Assembly: GCA_018058125.1 (NCBI GenBank) | Contig: JAGPCH010000148.1 | Coordinates: 1 to 5,174, forward strand | Source: Ignavibacteria bacterium | Lineage (GTDB): Bacteria; Bacteroidota; Ignavibacteria; Tepidaquicellales; Tepidaquicellaceae | Length of the DNA: 5,174 nt | Direction: 5' to 3' | Shown: piece after piece, positions 1-5,174 of the stretch | Numbering within the stretch: position 1 is the stretch's first letter | Layout of the letters: each line of letters starts with the position of its first letter | The notes under the pieces: model-generated | The model's database searches: none | What the model was told of the DNA's origin: nothing | The model's input: only the letters and a program-made list of their open reading frames with translations | Translations under genes and position numbers: made by a program

Positions 1-2
1 AA

Positions 3-1877
3 TTATTAAATAATAACAAGTTTAGGTTTTTGCTTTTTGCTTTATTCTTTGTAACAGTATTTGAAGTCTTGTCTGTTCTGAATATCCGCTTTAGCAATTA
101 TATAGAACTACCGGTTTTTGCAGCTATAAGTATTTTGATCGGACATAAAACAATCGTGAGCGGAATAAAAAATCTTTTAAAATTAAATTTTAAAAGCATA
201 AATACATTGATGTTCATAGCAGTATGCGGAGCATTTTATTTAAGACAATATCCTGAAGGTGCCATAGTAATAATTTTATTCACGCTTGGTGAAAGACTAG
301 AAGATTTCGGAATTGAAAGAAGTAAATCAGCCATCCAGACATTAATAAATGATTTCCCCAAGACTGCAAATATTAAAAACGGGAATGATAAAGTTCCGAT
401 TGAGAATGTTAAGATAGGAAATATAGTAATTGTTAAACCGGGAGATAAAATACCTTTAGATGGTAAAGTAACTGAAGGGACATCATTCGTTGATGAATCG
501 ATGATTACCGGCGAGCCGATCGCTGTTGATAAAAGAGTTGGAAATGACGTGTACGCAGGCACGATTAATAAACAGGGCTATTTGGAAGTTAGAGTAACAA
601 AAGAATCCAAAGACTCTACGCTATCAAAAATTATTGAACTCACCTTTAATGCAACAAAATCCAAATCTGATTCTCAAAGATTTATCGAGAAATTTTCTTC
701 ATATTATACACCGGCAATATTAATACTATCCATTCTTGTATTAGCAATTCCGGTATTATTTTATGATGGAGGCTTTGATGAATGGCTATTAATGAGTTTA
801 ACTTTATTAGTTATCGCCTGTCCGTGTGCATTGGTCATTTCAACACCTATTTCAATTTATTCTGCGGTAGGAAATGCATCTTCAAAAGGTTTGCTTATAA
901 AAGGCGGAAAATACCTGGAAGCAATGGGAAAGATTAAAGCGATTGCGATGGATAAAACACGAACCATAACACTAGGAAGACCTGTCGTAAGCGATATCAT
1001 TCCATTAAATGGATTTACCGGAGAAGATTTGATTGCTTGCGCCGCAGGATTTGAAATTTTTTCAGAACATCCTATTGCCGGAAGTATAATAGAAAAAGCT
1101 AAATCAGAAAACATAATTATTCATGAAGTCAGGAATTTTGAATCGGTGGCAGGGAAGGGCGTAAAGGGAGATTGTATTGTTTGTTCTGACTCTCATCATT
1201 GTCTGGGAAGTCTTGATTTTATCACCGAAGAGCATTCTGTAAAGGAAGATGTAATAAAACAAGTAGAGGAATTGCAGAATATGGGAAAGACAGCATTAGT
1301 TCTTAGTTCAAATAATTTTATAGAAGGTATAGTAGCAGTAACAGATGAAATTAAAGATGACAGTGCAAATGCTATAAATAATATTTTATCACTGGGAATA
1401 ACCCCTGTGATGATGACCGGTGACAATGAACTTGCTGCAATTTACGTTGCTAATAAAGTCGGGATTAAGAATGTAAAAAGTAAACTTTTACCCCAGGACA
1501 AATCAACCGAGATTGAAGATTTAATAAAGCAATTTGGAATTGTTGCTATGGTAGGCGATGGGATCAACGATGCTCCTGCACTTGCGAGGGCTGACATAGG
1601 AATTGCAATGGGTTCTGCCGGATCGGATATAGCTATTGAAACGGCAGATGTTTGCTTAATGAATGACAATTTAAACTTAATTCCTTTTTTCGTACGCCTG
1701 AGCAGGAAAACTAATTCAACAATAAAGATTAATACAATATTTGCAATAGTGACAAAGTTCATATTTATATTACTCGCGGTCTTCGGATTGAGTAGTTTAG
1801 TCATGGCAATATTTGCAGATGTAGGAGTTACAATATTAGTAATACTAAACAGTCTAAGACTTACAAATTATAAATAA
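3..1877 (+). CDS. Heavy-metal P1B-type ATPase (Zn/Cd/Pb exporter, CadA/ZntA-like), 5' partial
   Basis: Inner-membrane pump that uses ATP to export divalent soft metals from the cytoplasm. Residues are numbered from the TTG at 30. Visible motifs: actuator-domain TGEP (160-163), CPC metal site in the membrane (C264-P265-C266, within IACPCALVIS), phosphorylation site D308 in DKTRT, SEHP (345-348) in the nucleotide-binding domain, MTGD (462-465) and GDGINDAP (509-516). After the last domain, N568-x7-K576 and D597-x-G599 match the family signature of the Zn/Cd/Pb subgroup (P1B-2). About eight membrane segments can be placed: four before the actuator domain, two flanking CPC, two at the end. The reading frame stays open to the left edge with no ATG, and the sequence begins right at the first membrane helix. 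The TTG at 30 is therefore probably not the true start, and any N-terminal metal-binding domain lies outside the window. Odd points: Gly-to-Arg in DKTGT, and a CxxC...HHC cluster at 382-391. It lies 9 nt upstream of the TolC-family gene, so is probably in the same operon. Family is certain; exact metal is inferred. Confidence 0.93.
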   Translation, partial: LLNNNKFRFLLFALFFVTVFEVLSVLNIRFSNYIELPVFAAISILIGHKTIVSGIKNLLKLNFKSINTLMFIAVCGAFYLRQYPEGAIVIILFTLGERLEDFGIERSKSAIQTLINDFPKTANIKNGNDKVPIENVKIGNIVIVKPGDKIPLDGKVTEGTSFVDESMITGEPIAVDKRVGNDVYAGTINKQGYLEVRVTKESKDSTLSKIIELTFNATKSKSDSQRFIEKFSSYYTPAILILSILVLAIPVLFYDGGFDEWLLMSLTLLVIACPCALVISTPISIYSAVGNASSKGLLIKGGKYLEAMGKIKAIAMDKTRTITLGRPVVSDIIPLNGFTGEDLIACAAGFEIFSEHPIAGSIIEKAKSENIIIHEVRNFESVAGKGVKGDCIVCSDSHHCLGSLDFITEEHSVKEDVIKQVEELQNMGKTALVLSSNNFIEGIVAVTDEIKDDSANAINNILSLGITPVMMTGDNELAAIYVANKVGIKNVKSKLLPQDKSTEIEDLIKQFGIVAMVGDGINDAPALARADIGIAMGSAGSDIAIETADVCLMNDNLNLIPFFVRLSRKTNSTIKINTIFAIVTKFIFILLAVFGLSSLVMAIFADVGVTILVILNSLRLTNYK

Positions 1878-1886
1878 TACTTAAAT

Positions 1887-3113
1887 ATGAGAATAATAAA
1901 AATAATTTTAATCACTTCCGGCTTATTACTTTTTGGGAAAGAAGTAACCTCACAAAGCAAAATGAAACTGGATGAAATAATTAAAATTTCAATAGAGAAT
2001 AACCCTTCAATAAAGTCATCAAGATTTAATATTGAAAAAGAAAAAGCAATAAATCTTAAATCTTTTAACATTCCTAAACCGGAGCTGTTTATTGAATATG
2101 AAGGAGTGCAGGGAAGCCTGAGCAATGCTGACAGCAGGAAAATAGGAATTTTGCAGATGATAGAATTTCCAACAAATTATTTTTTGCGTTCAGATGTTCA
2201 GGAATCACAGATCAAAGTATCAGAAGAAGAGCTAAACAGCTCAGTCAATTCATTAAGAACAAATATTAAGTTGAATTATTATAACCTGATGTTACTGAAT
2301 GAGCTTCTCAAAACCTCTAAAGAGATCTATAAGATATATGAAGATTTTTTATTTACAGCTGAGAAAAAATATGAAGCCGGAGAATCTTCAAATCTCGAAG
2401 TTCTCGGAGCAAGAGTAAATAAGATCAAATTCGAAAATGAAATTAAAAATTTAGAATCGGAAATCAAATCTTCTCAATCTGAAATAATGACTTTGATGAA
2501 TGTTGATTATGAAATAATCCCTATAGATGAAATTTCATTCAGTGAGATAAGACTTGATAGATCTCAAATTTTTACAATGGCGATCAATAATAATCCCGAG
2601 TTAAAAATACTTAATTTTCAAAAGGAAAAATCTTCAAACAAACTCTCATTGTCAAAAGGGGAACTGCTTCCGGATATTAGTTTTAAATATTTCAAGCAAA
2701 AAATTTCAGGAGACAATAACTACTGGGGAATGGAAATCGGACTTGGAATTCCGCTATGGTTTTGGTGGGAACAGTCGGGAAATATAAAAGAGTCAAATTA
2801 TGAATTAAAGATTGCTTCAAACGAAGAGATTGGATTCAGGAAATCATTAGAGAATGAAATTAATGTAACTTTTGAAGAGTATGAAAACAGTTTAAGACAA
2901 GTAAAATTTTTTAATGAACAGGCACTTAACGAGGCAGATGAAATATTAAGACAGTCAAAAATAAGCTATGATGAAGGGGCAATAGGATATGTGGAATATT
3001 TACAGGCATTAAATATTGCTTACGAAACACGCACACAATATCTGAATTCAATTTACAATTATAACAAATCAATAATTAAACTAGAAAAACTCACATCAGG
3101 AGATTTAAAATGA
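1887..3113 (+). CDS. TolC-family outer-membrane efflux protein (CzcC/CusC-like)
   Basis: Outer-membrane channel of a tripartite efflux system; trimers of this family form the exit duct through the outer membrane and periplasm. The 408-residue protein begins with a signal peptide (basic RIIK, hydrophobic core at about 6-16, likely cleavage after V-T-S at 20-22, leaving Gln). The mature part shows the internal duplication typical of the family. NNPSIKS (38-44) opens repeat one and NNPELKI (235-241) opens repeat two. YEAGESSNLEVLGA (162-175) pairs with YDEGAIGYVEYLQA (361-374). Long Glu/Lys/Asn-rich helices lie between, and an IPLWFWW strand sits at 288-294. Length is normal for the family. The ATG at 1887 follows the ATPase stop after 9 nt and has no clear Shine-Dalgarno site, so translation may be coupled. 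The stop overlaps the adaptor start by 4 nt (ATGA). Assignment to the heavy-metal CzcC/CusC branch rests on neighbours and general sequence character. Confidence 0.92.
   Translation: MRIIKIILITSGLLLFGKEVTSQSKMKLDEIIKISIENNPSIKSSRFNIEKEKAINLKSFNIPKPELFIEYEGVQGSLSNADSRKIGILQMIEFPTNYFLRSDVQESQIKVSEEELNSSVNSLRTNIKLNYYNLMLLNELLKTSKEIYKIYEDFLFTAEKKYEAGESSNLEVLGARVNKIKFENEIKNLESEIKSSQSEIMTLMNVDYEIIPIDEISFSEIRLDRSQIFTMAINNNPELKILNFQKEKSSNKLSLSKGELLPDISFKYFKQKISGDNNYWGMEIGLGIPLWFWWEQSGNIKESNYELKIASNEEIGFRKSLENEINVTFEEYENSLRQVKFFNEQALNEADEILRQSKISYDEGAIGYVEYLQALNIAYETRTQYLNSIYNYNKSIIKLEKLTSGDLK
3098..3102 (+). promoter_or_regulatory. Ribosome binding site for the adaptor gene
   Basis: AGGAG lies 7 nt before the ATG at 3110, inside the last codons of the TolC-family gene. 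It supports 3110 as the start rather than the in-frame ATG at 3125. It stands out because the other visible starts (1887, 4598) have no comparable site. Confidence 0.65.
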
Positions 3114-4429
3114 AAAATAAGATAATGTATAAAATATTTGCAGCGGCAGTAATAAATTTAGTGTTAATAATTTTTTTCACAGGATGTAACAATAAAGAAG
3201 AAATAAATAATGAAAGCAATGATGTCCATTCGGAAGAATCGGAACACAAAGAAGAGGGTGATGCTCATGAAAACGAAGTTGCATTAAGTGATGAACAAAT
3301 TATATTAATGGGTATAGAATTATCGAAATTGGAATCTCAGAATATAAGCGGATATATTAAAGTAAACGGAGAAATCATGATGAATCAGGATAATGAATCC
3401 AGGGTTGGAAGCATTATTCCGGGAAGAGTAAAAAAGATTTATGTAAAGGAAGGTGCGTATGTGAGAGCCGGGCAGACGCTTGCCGTGATTGAGAATCCTG
3501 ATCTGATAAATGTTCAGGTTGATTATGTTAATGCAAAGAATGAATTTGAGTTTTCTAAACAAGAATATGAAAGACAGCAAAAATTAAGCAGTGACAATAT
3601 AGGATCAAAGAAGAATCTAGCTGAGATTGAATCCAATTATAAAAGAGCCCTGGCTAATTACAAAACACTTGAAGAAAAATTATCCACTTATAAGATCTCC
3701 AAAAGCAGGTTTGATAATATCTATACAGATACAACTGCTGATCTGCAGAGAAATTATTCTATAACTGCACCCATTTCAGGAAATGTAATTTCACGAATGA
3801 TAACCATTGGACAATATGTAGAACCATCAATGGATATGTTTCACATAGTTAATACAACTACGGTATTTGTAGATCTGAGTATATTTGAAAAAGATTTGTC
3901 TCATATAAAAGTAGGACAAAAAGTATCCATAGAAGCTGGTTCAAATCCGGATAAAACTTATGATGGAAAAGTATCTTTTATAAATAAAGTATTCGATGAT
4001 AAAAACAGAACAGTGAAAGTCAGAGTCACTGTCAATAATAAATCACAGGAGTTGTATCCCTTTATGTTTGTGACAGCTAAGATCTATGTAAATGACGACA
4101 ATGTATTGGCGCTTCCGGTATCAGCTATAGAGAGTGAAGGAGAAAATAAATATATCTTTGTAAAGACAGATGAAAGGAAAAAAATAGAGACTCATGCAGA
4201 ACATTCAGAAGAGGATAAGGATAAAGATGGAGAGGAACATAAAGAAGATAAAGGTGAAGAAGGCATTGTATTTAAAAAATATCAGGTCGTCACAGGTATA
4301 TCAGATGATAAATTTATTGAGATCTTTCCGATTGAAGAACTGAGAGAAGGATCTGAAGTCGTATCGAAGGGAACATTTTATTTAAAGTCTGAACTGATGA
4401 AAGGTGAACTTGGGGAACATGATCATTAA
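3110..4429 (+). CDS. RND efflux periplasmic adaptor lipoprotein (CzcB/CusB-like, HlyD family)
   Basis: Periplasmic adaptor (membrane fusion protein) that bridges an inner-membrane RND pump and the TolC-type channel; 439 residues. The N-terminus is a lipoprotein signal, with a hydrophobic stretch at about 9-23 and lipobox F-T-G-C with C26, so the protein is probably lipid-anchored. A linker with H40, H46 and H53 among many acidic residues follows. The first lipoyl half is at about 96-130 (IPGRVKKIYVKEGAYVRAGQ, 103-122), a coiled-coil hairpin at about 133-200, and the second lipoyl half at about 215-247 (ITAPISGNVISRMITIGQYV). A beta-barrel covers about 250-330 and a membrane-proximal domain about 331-430. 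The last is interrupted at 358-385 by an acidic insert with H362, H365 and H377. The tail ends H-D-H (437-439). Such His/acid segments are common in metal-efflux adaptors and fit metal binding, which is inferred. The start overlaps the TolC gene by 4 nt and has an AGGAG site, so the two are co-translated. No RND pump gene follows, which is unusual for a CzcCBA set. Confidence 0.92.
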   Translation: MKNKIMYKIFAAAVINLVLIIFFTGCNNKEEINNESNDVHSEESEHKEEGDAHENEVALSDEQIILMGIELSKLESQNISGYIKVNGEIMMNQDNESRVGSIIPGRVKKIYVKEGAYVRAGQTLAVIENPDLINVQVDYVNAKNEFEFSKQEYERQQKLSSDNIGSKKNLAEIESNYKRALANYKTLEEKLSTYKISKSRFDNIYTDTTADLQRNYSITAPISGNVISRMITIGQYVEPSMDMFHIVNTTTVFVDLSIFEKDLSHIKVGQKVSIEAGSNPDKTYDGKVSFINKVFDDKNRTVKVRVTVNNKSQELYPFMFVTAKIYVNDDNVLALPVSAIESEGENKYIFVKTDERKKIETHAEHSEEDKDKDGEEHKEDKGEEGIVFKKYQVVTGISDDKFIEIFPIEELREGSEVVSKGTFYLKSELMKGELGEHDH

Positions 4430-4559
4430 TGGAAAATATGTTTATTATCTGAAAAGGTTTTATGCAGGTTCATTAGAAATAGTACAAAGTGTATTTCAAT
4501 TTAAGGCGAATAAAAATTTAGCTGTTATTATCTTAGTTTATAATAATAATAGTAGTTAA
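4419..4559 (+). CDS. Possible small ORF (46 aa), unknown
   Basis: An open frame of 46 codons starts at ATG 4419, inside the last codons of the adaptor gene (11-nt overlap, different frame), and ends at TAA 4557-4559. The predicted peptide starts MIINGKYVYYLKRFYAG. It has a Tyr-rich basic N-terminal part and a short hydrophobic stretch (LAVIILVY) near the end, finishing in Asn/Ser. GGGGA (4412-4416) sits only 2 nt before the ATG, too close for a normal site; AGGTGA (4402-4407) is 11 nt upstream and somewhat far. I recognise no family. In sequence this AT-rich an open frame of this length can occur by chance (roughly a few percent per start), so it is a candidate only. It is not a visible remnant of an RND pump. 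Confidence 0.2.
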   Translation: MIINGKYVYYLKRFYAGSLEIVQSVFQFKANKNLAVIILVYNNNSS

Positions 4560-4597
4560 GATCATTATTATTTATAAATATTTAATTACCGATTATC
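4430..4597 (+). other. AT-rich intergenic spacer after the efflux genes
   Basis: This 168-nt spacer separates the adaptor gene from the methyltransferase and is the only sizeable gap in the window. It contains most of the possible small ORF ending at 4559, an AT-rich run with TATAAT at 4539-4544, a weak imperfect stem (4530-4535 pairing with 4557-4562) and a 10-bp palindrome TAAATATTTA at 4575-4584. A separate promoter for the methyltransferase could lie here. None of the individual elements is strong enough to call against the AT-rich background. No tRNA, insertion sequence end or strong GC-rich terminator is seen. Confidence 0.5.
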
Positions 4598-5174
4598 ATG
4601 AGCAATATAAAAAAATCTCACTGGGAAAAAGTTTATGAAAAAGAATCAGGAGAATTCAGCTGGAATCAGAATACTCCTTCTTTATCCATGGAATTCATAA
4701 ACAGTTTTCAATTGCCAAAAACATCAAGCATCATTGATATCGGAGGAGGTGACAGTAAATTAGTTGACTGTCTGCTTGAAGAAGGATTTGAAAATATAAC
4801 GGTTCTGGATATTTCAAATAGAGCATTGGAAAAAACAAAAAAAAGACTTGGCAACAAAGCTGAGATAGTAAAATGGATAGTTTCAGATATTCTCGATCTA
4901 GACCCGGATATTCAATATGATCTCTGGCATGACAGGGCAACATTTCATTTTCTTACAAAACCTGAAGAAGTCCGAAACTATATTGAAAAAGCAATTCAGT
5001 CAACCAAAAAATTTCTGACAATTGGTACTTTTTCGGAAAACGGTCCGAATAAATGCAGTGGACTTGGAGTTAAACAGTATAGCGAAGAACAATTGAAAGA
5101 TACTTTAGCTAAAGGTTTCAAAAAGATCCGATGTATTACTGAAGATCATATCACACCTTCTGATGTTCGTCAGA
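4598..5174 (+). CDS. Class I SAM-dependent methyltransferase, 3' partial
   Basis: Cytoplasmic small-molecule-type methyltransferase; 192 codons are visible before the right edge. The Rossmann-fold motif I is IIDIGGGDS (45-53). The acidic residue expected at the end of strand two is D71 in TVLDIS, and D97 in the SDI stretch is the likely adenine-contact region. The block YDLWHDRATFHFLT (107-120) is characteristic of a widespread family of roughly 200-residue methyltransferases that also start with HWExVYEK and SWNQ (residues 8-14 and 21-24 here). By recall of that family only a handful of C-terminal residues should be missing. The substrate of the family is not known to me. The usual Pro-Gly-Gly turn before the strand KFLTIGTF (138-145) is absent, giving a shorter loop. 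The ATG at 4598 is the first in frame with the conserved N-terminus and has no clear Shine-Dalgarno site. A 168-nt gap separates it from the efflux genes, so it may be transcribed independently. Confidence 0.88.
   Translation, partial: MSNIKKSHWEKVYEKESGEFSWNQNTPSLSMEFINSFQLPKTSSIIDIGGGDSKLVDCLLEEGFENITVLDISNRALEKTKKRLGNKAEIVKWIVSDILDLDPDIQYDLWHDRATFHFLTKPEEVRNYIEKAIQSTKKFLTIGTFSENGPNKCSGLGVKQYSEEQLKDTLAKGFKKIRCITEDHITPSDVRQ

Noticed and set aside
30..32. TTG at 30 as the true start of the ATPase
   Set aside because: The frame is open to the left edge, there is no Shine-Dalgarno site, and the TTG falls directly at the first membrane helix; the gene more likely begins outside the window.
236..1804. 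Several minus-strand open frames of 76-120 codons opposite the ATPase gene
   Set aside because: They lie antisense to a clearly coding P-type ATPase with intact motifs and show no recognisable domains, so they are shadows.
1868..2125. Minus-strand open frame of 85 codons across the ATPase/TolC junction
   Set aside because: Antisense to the signal peptide and first helix of the TolC-family gene; no family features.
3320..3580. Minus-strand open frame of 86 codons within the adaptor gene
   Set aside because: Antisense to the conserved lipoyl and hairpin region of the adaptor.
4539..4544. TATAAT as a -10 promoter element for the methyltransferase
   Set aside because: No convincing -35 element at the right spacing, no Bacteroidota-type TAnnTTTG match, and such hexamers are frequent in an AT-rich spacer.
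4530..4562. Imperfect stem (ATCTTA with TAAGAT) as a terminator
   Set aside because: Only six AT-rich pairs with a 21-nt loop and no clean T-run directly after; likely chance in this composition.
4575..4584. Palindrome TAAATATTTA as an operator
   Set aside because: Entirely A/T, does not extend beyond 10 bp, and is not repeated elsewhere in the spacer.
4731..4943. Minus-strand open frame of 70 codons within the methyltransferase
   Set aside because: Antisense to the methyltransferase core motifs.

Overview
The window is AT-rich and encodes everything on the + strand. It holds three tightly packed metal-efflux genes, a short intergenic stretch, and a methyltransferase cut off by the right edge. 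The lipoprotein-type adaptor and TolC-type outer-membrane protein show a Gram-negative envelope. The AT-rich Lys/Ile/Asn/Glu-heavy proteins, the signal peptide ending just before a Gln, and the mostly absent Shine-Dalgarno sites suggest the Bacteroidota/Ignavibacteriota/Chlorobiota side of the tree. This placement is inference, not proof.

Layout: (1) from the left edge to 1877, a P1B-type heavy-metal ATPase of the Zn/Cd/Pb (CadA/ZntA) type, very probably 5'-truncated by the window edge. (2) 1887-3113, a TolC-family outer-membrane channel of the CzcC/CusC type. (3) 3110-4429, a CzcB/CusB-like periplasmic adaptor lipoprotein with His- and acid-rich segments, overlapping the TolC gene by 4 nt. 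(4) 4430-4597, an AT-rich spacer that carries a possible 46-codon small ORF (4419-4559). (5) 4598 to the right edge, a class I SAM-dependent methyltransferase missing only its last few residues.

The ATPase would move Zn2+/Cd2+/Pb2+ from cytoplasm to periplasm. The adaptor and channel would pass periplasmic metal across the outer membrane, normally together with an RND (CzcA/CusA) pump. No RND gene follows the adaptor, so the pump must lie upstream, elsewhere, or be absent.

The most notable oddities are a DKTRT in place of the near-invariant DKTGT phosphorylation motif of the ATPase, a CxxC...HHC cluster inside its nucleotide-binding domain, and the lack of an adjacent RND pump. Nothing here clearly amounts to a wholly new system; it reads as a metal-efflux island with some unusual details.
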